A stretch of DNA of 64,000 nucleotides from Streptomyces zingiberis (GTDB lineage Bacteria; Actinomycetota; Actinomycetes; Streptomycetales; Streptomycetaceae), in assembly GCF_012034935.1 (NCBI RefSeq), contig NZ_JAATEN010000003.1, positions 356,284 to 420,283 on the forward strand. Reading direction: 5' to 3'. The position numbers and the translations under genes were made by a program. Positions 35,019 through 44,311 of this stretch are shown here, one piece after another (position 1 is the first letter of the stretch; each line of letters opens with the position of its first letter). The notes under the pieces are model-generated. The model worked only from the letters and a program-made list of their open reading frames with translations. It was not told where the DNA came from and ran no database searches.

Positions 35019-37586
35019 TCAGGCGTTCAGGTAGGCCGCGAGGTGTTCGCCGGTCAGGGTGGAGCGGCCGGCCGCCAGGTCGGCGGGGGTGCCCTCGAAG
35101 ACGACGCGGCCGCCGTCGTGCCCCGCGCCGGGGCCGAGGTCGACGATCCAGTCGGCGTGCGCCATGACCGCCTGGTGGTGCTCGACGACGATCACGGAGA
35201 CGCCGGAGTCGACGAGCCGGTCGAGCATGCCGAGCAGCTGTTCGACATCGGCGAGGTGAAGGCCGGCGGTCGGCTCGTCGAGTACGTATACGGGGCCGGG
35301 GCCGGTCCCCTTCCCGGCGCCGGAGGACGGCCGGGCCGGGGGCGGCGGGAGGGTGGCCAGCTTGAGCCGCTGGCGCTCGCCGCCGGAGAGCGTGGTGAGC
35401 GGCTGGCCGAGGGTGAGATATCCGAGCCCGACGTCCACGAGCCGGTCGAGGGTCTGGAGCAGCGCCTTGGGCTGTCCGGCGCGCGACGAGGAGGCGGGCG
35501 CCCCCGCCGGGCCACCGCCCGCCGGGCCACCGCCGAAGAACTCCCGGGCCTCCGTCACCGGCATCGCGAGCACCTCGCTGATGTCACGGCCGTCGAGGCG
35601 GTACTCCAGCACCTCCGGCCGGAACCGCTTCCCCTCGCACTCCTCGCAGGTGACGGCGGTGTCCGCGAGCATCCCCAGGTCGGTGAAGACGACACCGGCG
35701 CCGTTGCACTCGGGGCAGGCGCCCTCGGAGTTGGCGGAGAACAGGGCGGGCTTCACCCCGTTGGCCTTGGCGAAGACCTTGCGGATCGGGTCGAGCAGGC
35801 CGGTGTACGTCGCCGGGTTGCTCCGCCGCGAGCCGCGGATGGGGCTCTGGTCGATCGCCACCACACCCGCGCCGGCCGGCAGCGACGCGTGCACGAGCGA
35901 ACTCTTGCCCGAACCGGCGACCCCGGTGACGACCGTCAGCACCCCGAGGGGGAGGTCCACGTCGACGCCGCGCAGGTTGTGCGCCGTCGCGCCCCGGATC
36001 TCCAGCCGGCCGGTGGGCTCACGCACCGTCTCCTTGAGGGGGGTCCGGTCGCCGAGGTGGCGGCCGGTGACGGTGGCGCTCCGCCGCAGCTCCGCCACCG
36101 TGCCCTCGAAGCAGACGGTGCCGCCCGCCGTCCCCGCGCCCGGGCCGAGGTCGACGACGTGGTCGGCGATCGCGATCGTCTCCGGCTCGTGCTCCACCAC
36201 GAGCACCGTGTTGCCCTTGTCCCGCAGCCGCAGCAGCAGGGCGTTCATCCGCTGGATGTCGTGCGAGTGCAGACCGGTGGTGGGCTCGTCGAAGACGTAG
36301 GTGACGTCGGTGAGCGCGGAGCCGAGGTGGCGGACCATCTTGACGCGCTGCGCCTCGCCGCCCGACAGCGTGCCCGAGGAGCGGTCGAGGGAGAGGTAGC
36401 CGAGCCCGATCTCCACGAACGAGTCGAGGGTCCCGCCGAGCGCGGTGAGCAGCGGCGCCACCGAGGCGTGCCCGCCGTCCCCCGGTGCGGCGGTGGACCC
36501 GCCGAGCCCGCCCACCCAGGCGGCCAGGTCGCTGATCTGCATCGCGCAGGCGTCGGCGATGCTCACCCCGTCGATCCGCGAGGACCGGGCCGCCTCCGCC
36601 AGCCGGGTGCCGCCGCACTCGGGGCAGGCGGTGAAGGTGACCGCGCGGTCCACGAACGCGCGGATGTGCGGCTGCATCGCCTCCCGGTCCTTGGCGAGGA
36701 AGGACTTCCGGATCTTCGGGATCAGCCCCTCGTAGGTGAGGTTGACGCCCTCGACCTTCACCTTGGTCGGCTCCCGGTGGAGGAAGTCGCGCATCTCCCG
36801 CTCGGTGAAGTCCCTGATCGGCTTCTCCGGGTCGACGAAGCCGGACTCCGCGTACACGCGTACGGTCCAGAAGCTGTCCGACTTCCAGCCGGGGATGGTG
36901 AACGCGCCCTCGGCGATGGACTTGGAGTCGTCGTAGAGCTGGGTCAGGTCGATGTCGGAGACCTGGCCGCGGCCCTCGCAGCGGGGACACATGCCGCCGG
37001 TGCGGGTGAAGGTCTGCTTCACCGTCTTCCGGTCACCGCGTTCGACGGTGACCGCGCCGCTCGCCCGGACGGAGGGCACGTTGAAGGCGTACGCGGAGGG
37101 CGGGCCGATGTGCGGGCGGCCGAGGCGGCTGAAGAGGACGCGGAGCATCGCGCCCGCGTCCGTGGCGGTGCCGACGGTGGAGCGGGGGTCGGCGCCCATG
37201 CGCCGCTGGTCCACGACGATCGCGCTGGTCAGCCCGTCGAGCACGTCGACCTCGGGGCGACCCCGCGTCTCCATGAAACCCTGGAGGAAGGCGCTGTAGG
37301 TCTCGTTGACCAGCCGCTGCGACTCCGCGGCGATCGTGTCGAAGACCAGCGAACTCTTGCCCGAGCCGGAGACCCCGGTGAACACCGTCAGCCTCCGCTT
37401 CGGGAGCTCGACGGTGACGTCCTGGAGATTGTTCTCGCGCGCCCCGTGCACGCGGATCATCGCGTGGCTGTCGGCGACGTGCGGCGTGGCGCGCCGGGCG
37501 CCCGGGTCCTGGCCTGGACCGGCGTCCGTTCCTGTGGCCGCGACCGCGTCCGCGTCCGTGTCCGCGCTGCCGAGGTCCGAGTTCAT
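35019..37586 (-). CDS. Class II UvrA-like (DrrC-type) ABC ATPase
   Basis: A DNA-binding ABC ATPase of 855 residues with two nucleotide-binding domains. Walker A motifs are [12 protein letters not shown] and [12 protein letters not shown], signatures LSGGEAQR and LSGGERQR, and D-loops [13 protein letters not shown] and [13 protein letters not shown]. Zinc fingers are present ([32 protein letters not shown]). This length and motif set fit the UvrA2/DrrC group found in antibiotic producers, which gives protection against DNA-binding drugs rather than general excision repair. Two low-complexity inserts ([11 protein letters not shown] and [12 protein letters not shown]) lie in the second half. Start ATG 37586. 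Confidence 0.88.
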   Translation of the reverse strand: MNSDLGSADTDADAVAATGTDAGPGQDPGARRATPHVADSHAMIRVHGARENNLQDVTVELPKRRLTVFTGVSGSGKSSLVFDTIAAESQRLVNETYSAFLQGFMETRGRPEVDVLDGLTSAIVVDQRRMGADPRSTVGTATDAGAMLRVLFSRLGRPHIGPPSAYAFNVPSVRASGAVTVERGDRKTVKQTFTRTGGMCPRCEGRGQVSDIDLTQLYDDSKSIAEGAFTIPGWKSDSFWTVRVYAESGFVDPEKPIRDFTEREMRDFLHREPTKVKVEGVNLTYEGLIPKIRKSFLAKDREAMQPHIRAFVDRAVTFTACPECGGTRLAEAARSSRIDGVSIADACAMQISDLAAWVGGLGGSTAAPGDGGHASVAPLLTALGGTLDSFVEIGLGYLSLDRSSGTLSGGEAQRVKMVRHLGSALTDVTYVFDEPTTGLHSHDIQRMNALLLRLRDKGNTVLVVEHEPETIAIADHVVDLGPGAGTAGGTVCFEGTVAELRRSATVTGRHLGDRTPLKETVREPTGRLEIRGATAHNLRGVDVDLPLGVLTVVTGVAGSGKSSLVHASLPAGAGVVAIDQSPIRGSRRSNPATYTGLLDPIRKVFAKANGVKPALFSANSEGACPECNGAGVVFTDLGMLADTAVTCEECEGKRFRPEVLEYRLDGRDISEVLAMPVTEAREFFGGGPAGGGPAGAPASSSRAGQPKALLQTLDRLVDVGLGYLTLGQPLTTLSGGERQRLKLATLPPPPARPSSGAGKGTGPGPVYVLDEPTAGLHLADVEQLLGMLDRLVDSGVSVIVVEHHQAVMAHADWIVDLGPGAGHDGGRVVFEGTPADLAAGRSTLTGEHLAAYLNA

Positions 37587-37706
37587 CGTGTGCTGTCTCC
37601 CGTCGTCCGTGGCCCGCCGTGCGGCGCCTGTCACCCGTCGTGCGGGGTCGCCCTGCGGGCCCCGCCGCGGTGCCGGCCGGCGGCGGCCGGCCGGCACCGC
37701 CCCGCC

Positions 37707-38123
37707 TCACTCCCCGCGGCGCTGGGCGAAGCGGAGCATGTTGCCCGCCGGGTCGCGGAAGGCACAGTCGCGGACCCCGTACGGCTGGTCGATCGGCTCC
37801 TGCAACACGTCGGCCCCGGAGTCCCGGATGTGCTCGAAGGTGGCGTCGCAGTCGTCGGTGGAGAAGATCACTCCGCGCAGCATGCCCTTGGCCAGCAGCT
37901 CGGCCATGACGCGCCGGTCCTCGGGGGAGGCGTTGGGGTTCGCCAGCGGCGGCTCGAGCACGATCTCCACATCGGGCTGCGCCGGCGGGCCGACCGTCAC
38001 CCAGCGCATCCCCTCGAAGCCGACGTCGTTGCGTACCTCCAGGCCGAGCACGTCCCCGTAGAAGGCGAGCGCCTTGTCGTGGTCGTCCACGGCGATGAAG
38101 CAGGAAGAGAGTCTGATGTCCAT
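37707..38123 (-). CDS. VOC/glyoxalase-family protein
   Basis: A 138-residue VOC protein: MDIRLSSCFIAVDDHDKALA, FYGDVLGLEVRNDVGFEGMR, DAPT-like core, FEHIRDSGADVLQEPIDQPY and GVRDCAFRDPAGNMLRF. Two beta-alpha-beta-beta-beta modules form a metal or drug-binding cleft; function may be dioxygenase, isomerase or resistance. Its ATG is 5 bp after the AraC stop, so the pair is an operon, and the UvrA-like gene follows 120 bp on. Confidence 0.87.
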   Translation of the reverse strand: MDIRLSSCFIAVDDHDKALAFYGDVLGLEVRNDVGFEGMRWVTVGPPAQPDVEIVLEPPLANPNASPEDRRVMAELLAKGMLRGVIFSTDDCDATFEHIRDSGADVLQEPIDQPYGVRDCAFRDPAGNMLRFAQRRGE

Positions 38124-38128
38124 GCGGG

Positions 38129-38731
38129 TCACGCTACGGGCGGGGTGTGCGCGGCGCTTCTCCGTTCCTGACCGTTTCGGCTCGCGGCGGATCCCGCCCC
38201 CACCACCCGGCTCCCCGCCCCGGCCACGTCCCTCCCCCGGACCGCCCCGGCCCCTTTCTCCTTCCGTGCCGTCCCGGTCCCCTGCCCCTTCCTGGCCGTC
38301 CCGGCCCCCTGCCCCTTCCTGGCCTCCCCGGCGGAGCCTCCGTTCCTGACCGGCCGCGTGTAGAGCTTGGCGACACAGGCCGGGATGGCCGCGCCCTCCT
38401 CGTGCGGGCGGGCCCGGTACGCGCTCGGGCTCTCGCCCACCAGTTCGGTGAAGCGCGAGCTGAAGGACCCCAGGGACGTACACCCCACGGCGAAGCAGAC
38501 CTCCGTCACCGACAGGTCACCGCGGCGCAGCAGGGCCTTGGCGCGCTCGATCCGGCGCGTCATCAGGTAGCTGTACGGCGTCTCGCCGAAGGCGGCGCGG
38601 AAGCTGCGGGAGAAGTGGCCCGCGGACATGTGCGCGGCGCGGGCCAGCGCGGGGACGTCGAGCGGCTCGGCGTAGTCGCGGTCCATCGCGTCACGCGCCC
38701 GGCGGAGCCGGACCAGGTCCGAGAGGTTCAC
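38129..38731 (-). CDS. AraC-family regulator with repetitive C-terminal tail
   Basis: A 200-residue regulator with two HTH motifs (DVPALARAAHMSAGHFSRSF and DLSVTEVCFAVGCTSLGSFS) linked by FGETPYSYLMTRRIERAKAL. It has no separate ligand domain. After VAKLYTRPVRN, where homologues usually end, about 65 extra residues follow, including three imperfect copies of ARKGQGTGT encoded by ~27-bp tandem repeats (38245-38330). The start is GTG 38731 (NLSDLVRLRRARD). It precedes the VOC gene and probably regulates it. Confidence 0.85.
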   Translation of the reverse strand: MNLSDLVRLRRARDAMDRDYAEPLDVPALARAAHMSAGHFSRSFRAAFGETPYSYLMTRRIERAKALLRRGDLSVTEVCFAVGCTSLGSFSSRFTELVGESPSAYRARPHEEGAAIPACVAKLYTRPVRNGGSAGEARKGQGAGTARKGQGTGTARKEKGAGAVRGRDVAGAGSRVVGAGSAASRNGQERRSAAHTPPVA

Positions 38732-38808
38732 GTGCCCAGCTTCCCACGCACCACGGACACGGCCCTCGGGCCTGGAGCAGGCGTTCCGGCCCCGAGTGCG
38801 CAACTCCA

Positions 38809-38837
38809 GCAAGCATCCCGCTTGCAATAGTTAGCAA
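38809..38837. promoter_or_regulatory. Repeated TTGC/GCAA dyads upstream of the XRE gene
   Basis: GCAAGC-ATCCC-GCTTGC (38809-38825) is a perfect dyad that overlaps TTGC-AATAGTTA-GCAA (38822-38837). The shared half-sites suggest an operator, possibly for the XRE protein encoded immediately after. Confidence 0.5.
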
Positions 38838-38856
38838 TCGGATGCAGCATGGGGCC

Positions 38857-39414
38857 ATGGCTTCACTCAAGGTCGGCAATCTCGGGGAGTTCCTGCGGGA
38901 ACAGCGGCGCGGTGCGCGGCTGTCGCTGCGGCAGCTCTCCGAGGCCGCCGGGGTGTCCAACCCGTACCTCAGCCAGATCGAGCGCGGGCTGCGCAAGCCG
39001 AGCGCGGAGATCCTTCAGCAGCTCGCCAAGGCGCTGCGGATCTCCGCCGAGACGCTGTACGTGCAGGCCGGCATCCTCGACGAGCGGGACCGGGACGAGG
39101 CCGAGGTCAAGAGCGCGATCATGACCGACCCGTCGATCACCGAGCGCCAGAAGCAGGTGCTCATCCAGATCTACGAGTCCTTCCGCAAGGAGAACGGGCA
39201 CACCGCCGACACCGAGGGCGTCACCGGGCACACCGCGCCGGGCCCCGGTGACGGAGCCGGGAGCGGCGCCGTCCCCGACATACGTGACGCACAGGACACC
39301 CCCGCCACGCCACCGTCCGTCCCCGCGCCCGGAGCCGCGTCCGCGGCGGAAGCGGCCGGTCCCCCGGCCCGGGGCGGGAACGACGGCGGCGAAGCCACCC
39401 GACGAGCACACTGA
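38857..39414 (+). CDS. XRE-family HTH regulator
   Basis: A 185-residue protein with an N-terminal HTH_3 domain: LGEFLREQRRGARLSLRQLS, EAAGVSNPYLSQIERGLRKP, SAEILQQLAKALRISAETLY. A short regulatory helix (EVKSAIMTDPSITERQKQVL) follows, then a disordered Ala/Pro/Gly tail. Genes of this type precede an HBHA-like gene in Streptomyces; the role is not established. ATG 38857 is chosen, as ATG 38842 only adds MQHGA. The upstream dyads could be its autoregulatory site. Confidence 0.85.
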   Translation: MASLKVGNLGEFLREQRRGARLSLRQLSEAAGVSNPYLSQIERGLRKPSAEILQQLAKALRISAETLYVQAGILDERDRDEAEVKSAIMTDPSITERQKQVLIQIYESFRKENGHTADTEGVTGHTAPGPGDGAGSGAVPDIRDAQDTPATPPSVPAPGAASAAEAAGPPARGGNDGGEATRRAH

Positions 39415-39438
39415 TCCACCGACCGGGAGGAACCGGCC

Positions 39439-40053
39439 ATGGCCACCACCGACGAACTCCGCAAGACCCTCAAGGACCCGACCCCCCTCTACGCCGCCGT
39501 CGGCACGGCCGACCTCGCCGCCGAGAAGCTCCGTGAGCTGCCGGCGCTGGTCGAGCGGCTGCGCGCGGAGGCCCCCGAGCGCTTCGCCGGCGTGCGGAAG
39601 ACCGACCCGAAGGCGGTGCAGGAGCGGTTCGCGCGGCAGGCCAAGGAGGCCCAGAGCACCGTGCAGACCAAGGTGACGGAGGTGCTCGGCACCCTCGACA
39701 CCGACATCAAGAAGTTCCGCGAGTCGGCGCAGACCCTCGCGCTCCAGGGCGTCGGCCGGGCCGCCGAGTACGCGGTCAAGGCCCGCGAGACCTACGACGT
39801 GCTGGCCGAGCGCGGCCGGGGCACCGTCCAGACCTGGCGTGGTGACGCCGCCGAGCAGGTCACGGACATCGCCATCGCGGTCGAGCCGGAGCCGGCCGCC
39901 GCGCCCGCCGGGGCCGCGGCGAAGAGTGGACCGGCGGCCTCCACCGCGACCGCCACGAAGGCCGAGGCGGCGCCCGCCGCCAAGCCGGCCGCGCGGAAGA
40001 GCACGGGCCGCAAGGCCCCGGCCGGGAAGTCGGCGCCCAAGTCCGCCGAGTGA
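39439..40053 (+). CDS. HBHA-like coiled-coil protein
   Basis: A 204-residue protein starting MATTDELRKTLKDPTPLYAA, with long amphipathic helices (AAEKLRELPALVERLRAEAP, EAQSTVQTKVTEVLGTLDTD) and a Lys/Ala/Pro-rich tail (KKAP-like repeats). It resembles mycobacterial heparin-binding hemagglutinin, which has the same coiled-coil plus lysine-rich tail. No signal peptide is seen. In Streptomyces its role is unknown; scaffold or membrane-associated binding is possible. The ATG follows GGGAGGAACC. It lies 24 bp after the XRE gene, probably co-transcribed. Confidence 0.85.
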   Translation: MATTDELRKTLKDPTPLYAAVGTADLAAEKLRELPALVERLRAEAPERFAGVRKTDPKAVQERFARQAKEAQSTVQTKVTEVLGTLDTDIKKFRESAQTLALQGVGRAAEYAVKARETYDVLAERGRGTVQTWRGDAAEQVTDIAIAVEPEPAAAPAGAAAKSGPAASTATATKAEAAPAAKPAARKSTGRKAPAGKSAPKSAE

Positions 40054-40298
40054 TCGCAGGACGGACTGCGGGGTCCGGAGCCCCCCTTCCGGGTTCCGGG
40101 CCGGGAGAGCGGACCGGGCGCACGGGCCGGGCATAACCGGCGTGCCCGGTCCGTTCTCCTTATACGGTGGCGGCGACGGCGCCGATACCATCGGCCGTCG
40201 GGTACGGCAGCGGTGCGGTGACGCCGGCCGCTCCGTCCGGCGGGACCGACGTGACGCGACGCAACCGACGTGACCGATGAGACTGGGTGGTGTACGGC

Positions 40299-40646
40299 GT
40301 GCTGGTACAGGGCTTCCACAACATTCTGAGCTTCCTCTACCTGGGGATCCTCCTCTTCACGGCGTTCGCCTTCATCGACGCCGTGATCCGGCGCGAGGAC
40401 GCCTTCCGCGCCGCCGACAAGCAGACGAAGCCGTTCTGGCTGATCATCCTGGGCATAGCGCTGGTGGTGAACGTCCTGCCGCTGGGCCTGTTCTTCCTCA
40501 CGATCATCGGGCTGATCGCAGCGATCGTGTACGTCGTCGACGTGCGGCCCGCGGTCAAGGCCGTCACCGGTGGCGGCGGCGGTGGCCGCGGCCGGCGGGG
40601 CAGCAGCTCGGACGGCCCCTACGGCCCGTTCAACGGCGGCCGCTGA
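40299..40646 (+). CDS. DUF2516 small membrane protein
   Basis: About 115 residues with two or three TM helices (ILSFLYLGILLFTAFAFIDA, FWLIILGIALVVNVLPLGLF, FLTIIGLIAAIVYVVDV) and a Gly/Arg-rich tail. Conserved in actinomycetes with unknown function. GTG 40299 has GGGTGG at good spacing; GTG 40287 would add four residues (MVYG) but has no clear ribosome site. It is followed by a strong hairpin. Confidence 0.82.
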   Translation: MLVQGFHNILSFLYLGILLFTAFAFIDAVIRREDAFRAADKQTKPFWLIILGIALVVNVLPLGLFFLTIIGLIAAIVYVVDVRPAVKAVTGGGGGGRGRRGSSSDGPYGPFNGGR

Positions 40647-40693
40647 CCGGACCCCGGTACGTAAGACCTGCCCGCCCCCCGTCCTCCGCCCGC

Positions 40694-40730
40694 ACGGCCC
40701 CCCTCGGCGCTCTCCGCCGAGGGGGGCCGT
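40694..40730. terminator. Hairpin terminator between DUF2516 and PP2C genes
   Basis: ACGGCCCCCCTCGGCG and its exact 16-bp complement flank a 5-nt loop, between convergent genes. Confidence 0.75.
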
Positions 40731-40852
40731 GGCGCGTCGGGGGCCGGCCGTGGCGCGTCCGGGCCCAGGCGCGGGGGCGCCGGTGGCTCCCCCCGGGGCC
40801 CGTCCCGGGCAGACGATCACAGAAACGAAGGGCAAGTCGGCCGGGCCGCGGC

Positions 40853-42193
40853 TCAGGGCCGTCCCCGCTCCCGGTCCCGGTCCAGCAGCAGGACCGCCAC
40901 GTCGTCCGTCAGCTCCCCGCCGTTGAGCTCCCGCACCTCGGCCATCGCCGCGTCCAGCAGCTCCTCGCCGTCCAGCCCGCGGCCCCGCAGGGCGTTGATC
41001 ACCTCGGTCATGCCCTCCTGGCCGAGGCGTCGCCGTCCCTCCCCGACCCGGCCCTCGATCAGCCCGTCGGTGTACATCATCAGGCTCCACACCCCGCCCA
41101 GCTCCACCTGACGGCGCGGCCAGCGGGCGCGCGTGAGCACCCCCAGCGCCGGTCCGCCGCTCTCGGCCGGGAGGAGCCTGGTCGGCTGCCCGTCCCGGGC
41201 CACCAGGGGCGCCGGGTGCCCGGCGAGGCAGAGCCCGGCGCGGCGGCCGTCGGGCGCGATGTCGACGGTGCAGAGCGTCGCGAAGATCTCCTCGCTGGGA
41301 CGCTCGTTCTCCAGCACCTTCTGCAAGGTCGAGAGGAGCTGGTCGCCGCAGAGCCCGGCGAGGGTCAGCGAGCGCCACGCGATCCGCAGCAGCACCCCGA
41401 GCGCGGCCTCGTCCGGGCCGTGGCCGCACACGTCACCGATCATGGCGTGCACGGTGCCGTCGGGCGTGCGCACGGTGTCGTAGAAGTCGCCGCCGAGCAG
41501 GGCGCGGCTGCGGCCGGGCCGGTACCGGGCGGCGAACCGCAGCTCCGAGCCCTCCAGCAGCGGCTTGGGCAGCAGCCCGCGCTCCAGCCGCCGGTTCTCC
41601 TGGCCCCGCAGCCGCGACTCGGTGAGCTGGCGCTGCGCGGCGTCGGCCCGCTTGCGCTCGACGGCGTAGCGGATGGCCCGGCCGAGGACGCGGCCGTCCA
41701 GCTCGTCCCGGAAGAGGTAGTCCTGCGCGCCGACGCGGACGGCCTCGGCGCCGCGCTCCGCGTCCGCCTGCCGGGTGAGGACGAGCACGGCGTGGCCGGG
41801 GGCGAGCCGCAGCACCTGGCGGAGGGTGTCCAGCTCCTCGCCCGCGTGCCGGACGTCCAGGGCGAGGTCGAGGAGGATGCAGTCCACGTCGTCGGTGAGC
41901 AGCCGCTCGGCCTCGGTGAGGTTGCGGGCGGTGCGGAGGCGGACGCGGCGCCCGCCGGTGTCGAGCCGGTCCGGTACCGAGAACGCCTCTTCCGGGTCGT
42001 CCTCGATGACCAGCAGCGTGAGCGGCCCGGGCGCTTCCGGCGGCCGGGAGGGCCCGGGCCGCGAGTCCGGGGCGGCACCGGGGGCGGGGACGGCCGGACG
42101 GCCCGATCCGGTGGCCGGGGCGGCCGGGGTGGCGGTGGCCCGGGTCTCCCCCGCGGCCAGGGTGTCTCCCTGCCGAGGCGCGGGTACAGGCAT
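40853..42193 (-). CDS. PP2C (SpoIIE-type) phosphatase with response-regulator receiver
   Basis: A 446-residue protein combining an N-terminal receiver domain (LLVIEDDPEEAFSVPDRL, DCILLDLALDVRHAGEEL) with a C-terminal PPM serine/threonine phosphatase (LLGGDFYDTVRTPDGTVHAM, IGDVCGHGPDEAALGVLLRI, MMYTDGLIEGRVGEG, LTDDVAVLLLDRD). The metal ligands (GDxYD, GDVxGHG, DDxAVL) are present. Such phosphatases commonly dephosphorylate anti-anti-sigma factors. The partner kinase is not adjacent. The ATG at 42193 has GGAAGGAG upstream; upstream starts would add ~90 low-quality residues. Confidence 0.9.
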   Translation of the reverse strand: MPVPAPRQGDTLAAGETRATATPAAPATGSGRPAVPAPGAAPDSRPGPSRPPEAPGPLTLLVIEDDPEEAFSVPDRLDTGGRRVRLRTARNLTEAERLLTDDVDCILLDLALDVRHAGEELDTLRQVLRLAPGHAVLVLTRQADAERGAEAVRVGAQDYLFRDELDGRVLGRAIRYAVERKRADAAQRQLTESRLRGQENRRLERGLLPKPLLEGSELRFAARYRPGRSRALLGGDFYDTVRTPDGTVHAMIGDVCGHGPDEAALGVLLRIAWRSLTLAGLCGDQLLSTLQKVLENERPSEEIFATLCTVDIAPDGRRAGLCLAGHPAPLVARDGQPTRLLPAESGGPALGVLTRARWPRRQVELGGVWSLMMYTDGLIEGRVGEGRRRLGQEGMTEVINALRGRGLDGEELLDAAMAEVRELNGGELTDDVAVLLLDRDRERGRP

Positions 42194-42643
42194 CGCTCTG
42201 CTCCTTCCCTCCCCCCGGAGGCAAAGACGACCGCCGATCGGCACGCCGCCAGGCCCGCACCCGCCGGACGAGCCGGCGGCCAGGTGTATGGGGCACTGTG
42301 AGGCGACGATAGCGGGGCGCCGGGGCGGAGCGGAATGCCGGGCGACCACCGCATGAGGGCATGTCCCGGGCGCATGGGGCGTTCTGGGCGGGGACACGGC
42401 CCAGGGGGGATGAGAAACGTCACGCTCCGCGGTCACCCGGGCGGACGCCTGCCCAGGGGACGGCACGGAGCGGAAGCCCCCCGGCCGCCTCCGCGGCTCC
42501 GGGGTTTCCGCGTGCCGGTAGCCCGCGCTCCCGGAACTCCAGGTGTCGTCCGCGCGGCGGTCCGGCTCCGGGATCGTGTAGTCGGCCGCGTCCGGGTCAC
42601 GTCAGCTCCCTGGCCGCTCGCGGCGCGACGGCTCGTCCGGCCG
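42194..42643. other. Gap between PP2C and NlpC/P60 genes
   Basis: 450 bp without a gene. The right part probably holds the end of the NlpC unit and the left part the PP2C promoter. No hairpin or repeat stands out, and the crossing ORFs have shadow compositions. Confidence 0.4.
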
Positions 42644-43738
42644 CTACGGCTTCCCGGGCCCGTCCCCGCCCTTCTCCGCCGGGCCGTCCTCCCCCGGATC
42701 GGGCCGCACCACGCCGAGGATGCGCATCGAGCCGGCCCCGGCGAGGGTGATCTGCCGCCCGGGCCGCGGCGCGTGGACGATCTCGCCCCGGCCGACGTAC
42801 ATGCCGACGTGGCTGGCGTCGGAGTGGTAGACGATGAGGTCGCCGGGGCGCATGTCGGCGATCCGCACCCGGGTCAGCCGCTTCCACTGCTCCTGGGAGG
42901 TGCGCGGGATGGGCCGGTCCGCGGCGGCCCAGGCCTGGGAGGTCAGCCCGGAGCAGTCGAACGTCCGCGGGCCCTCGGCGCCCCACTCGTAGTCCTTGCC
43001 GAGCTGCCGGGTGGCGTAGGCGATGGCCTTCCTGCCGCGCGCGGAGGCCCGGGCGTCGATCTCGTCCAGCACCCCGGACTCCAGCCACTCGGCCTGCGCC
43101 TTCCGCGCCTCCTCCGCTTCCAGCTCGCGCAGCCGCTCCAGCTCCTCGGCCTGGAGCCGGGACTCCAGTTTCTCGGCGGCCGCGATCCTCGCCTCGATCT
43201 CCTTCTTGGCCGTGGCCCGCTTCTTCTGCTGGGTGCGGAGCCGGCTCAGCTCCTCGTCCGCCGACTCGGCGTAGCCGTCGAGCCGCCGCTGGGTGGCGGC
43301 CAGACCGGCGATGAGGTCCCGCTGCGCCTGCTGTCCCTTGCGGGCGACGTCCGCGTCGTGCAGGAAGTCCTCGGAGCCGCCTTCCAGGAGCAGCCGCATC
43401 GTGTCGGGCATCCCGCCGCCCCGGTAGTGGGCGCGGGCCATCGCGCCCGCCTGGGCCCGCAGCTCCGTCATCCGCTCCCCGGCGGCGGTGGCGCGCTTCT
43501 CGATGCGGTCCAGCTTCTTCCGCTGTTCCGCCGTCTTCTCGCGGGCCGCGTTGTAGTCGTCCGTGGCCGAGGTCGCTTTGCGGTAGAGGCCCTCGATGCG
43601 CCGGTGCAGCTCCTCCAGCCGGCGGTCCTGCGCCGGGTCCGGCTCGGCGGGGGCGGCCAGGGCGGTCCCCGGGGTCAGCAGGACCCCCACCGCGCACACC
43701 ACCGCCGTAGCCGTCACGATCATCCGCTGCCGCCCCAC
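42644..43738 (-). CDS. Secreted NlpC/P60 peptidoglycan hydrolase with coiled coil
   Basis: A 364-residue exported protein with a signal peptide (IVTATAVVCAVGVLLTPGTALA), a long coiled coil (RRLEELHRRIEGLYRKATSA through ESRLQAEELERLRELEAEEA), and a C-terminal NlpC/P60 domain with Cys in TFDCSGLTSQAW and His in ASHVGMYVGRGEIVHA. It should cleave gamma-D-Glu-meso-Dap bonds in the wall, like RipA-type hydrolases. GTG 43738 has GGAGG at 7 nt; an upstream GTG at 43771 is less likely. The left neighbour is the PP2C gene. Confidence 0.9.
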   Translation of the reverse strand: MGRQRMIVTATAVVCAVGVLLTPGTALAAPAEPDPAQDRRLEELHRRIEGLYRKATSATDDYNAAREKTAEQRKKLDRIEKRATAAGERMTELRAQAGAMARAHYRGGGMPDTMRLLLEGGSEDFLHDADVARKGQQAQRDLIAGLAATQRRLDGYAESADEELSRLRTQQKKRATAKKEIEARIAAAEKLESRLQAEELERLRELEAEEARKAQAEWLESGVLDEIDARASARGRKAIAYATRQLGKDYEWGAEGPRTFDCSGLTSQAWAAADRPIPRTSQEQWKRLTRVRIADMRPGDLIVYHSDASHVGMYVGRGEIVHAPRPGRQITLAGAGSMRILGVVRPDPGEDGPAEKGGDGPGKP

Positions 43739-44165
43739 CGGCCCACCTCCGCCTCGTCCGTGCACCCGCACACCTGTCCGTTCCGGGGCGTCCGCGCCGG
43801 TGGCGGGCCCCGTACGAGGCCCGCCGCGGTCACCCGGGCCGGCCCGTCCTCACCCCGGTCCTCGCGCTCCGGGCGCGGGTCCACGTACGAACGGCCCCCG
43901 CGCGGCGCGGCCGGCACACGCCGCACGGGCCGAACCCCGGTCCCGCGAACGCCCTTGGCCCAGATGACGTCCCCCGAGCCGGGATGGTGCCACGGACCGG
44001 TGGATCACGACAGAGGTGGGCCGGTTCGCGACATTGCGCGCCGGCGCGCCCGCGGTACGGAAGGAGCGCGCGCCGGGGCGTTCCGTCACCCTGCCCGCCC
44101 CGCCCGTCACGTGCGGTGTTTCCCGCCGCACCGGGCCGTCGCGAGTCGCCGCACTGACAGTCGAG
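43739..44165. other. Gap upstream of pstS
   Basis: 427 bp with no gene, holding the promoter of the NlpC/P60 gene at its left. I looked for a ydaO (c-di-AMP) riboswitch, known upstream of such hydrolase genes, and did not find its conserved segments. The PHO box lies just to the right. Confidence 0.45.
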
Positions 44166-44209
44166 GTTCACCCCTCGTTCACCCGTGCCGGTCGGTGGAT
44201 TCACCTGAT
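44166..44209 (+). promoter_or_regulatory. PHO box (PhoP operator) of pstS
   Basis: Four consecutive 11-bp units: GTTCACCCCTC, GTTCACCCGTG, CCGGTCGGTGG (degenerate) and ATTCACCTGAT. Units 1, 2 and 4 match the PhoP direct-repeat consensus. A possible -10 (TAATTT, 44215-44220) follows closely, so PhoP would act as a class II activator. Confidence 0.8.
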
Positions 44210-44311
44210 CTACCTAATTTCAGCCTTACCGGCAGGCGCGTGCCCGCCGGAGAACGCAGAACCACCGACGCTTCGCCGGCCGCCGGCGGGCCCCAGGAAG
44301 GAACAGTCAAG

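Noticed and set aside
35043..38171. 1042-codon plus-strand ORF opposite the UvrA-like gene
   Set aside because: Its composition is Arg/Gly/Val-rich with no domain, while the opposite strand encodes two Walker A motifs and zinc fingers.
43739..44311. Possible ydaO (c-di-AMP) riboswitch upstream of the NlpC/P60 gene
   Set aside because: The conserved segments expected for ydaO could not be found on either strand by eye.
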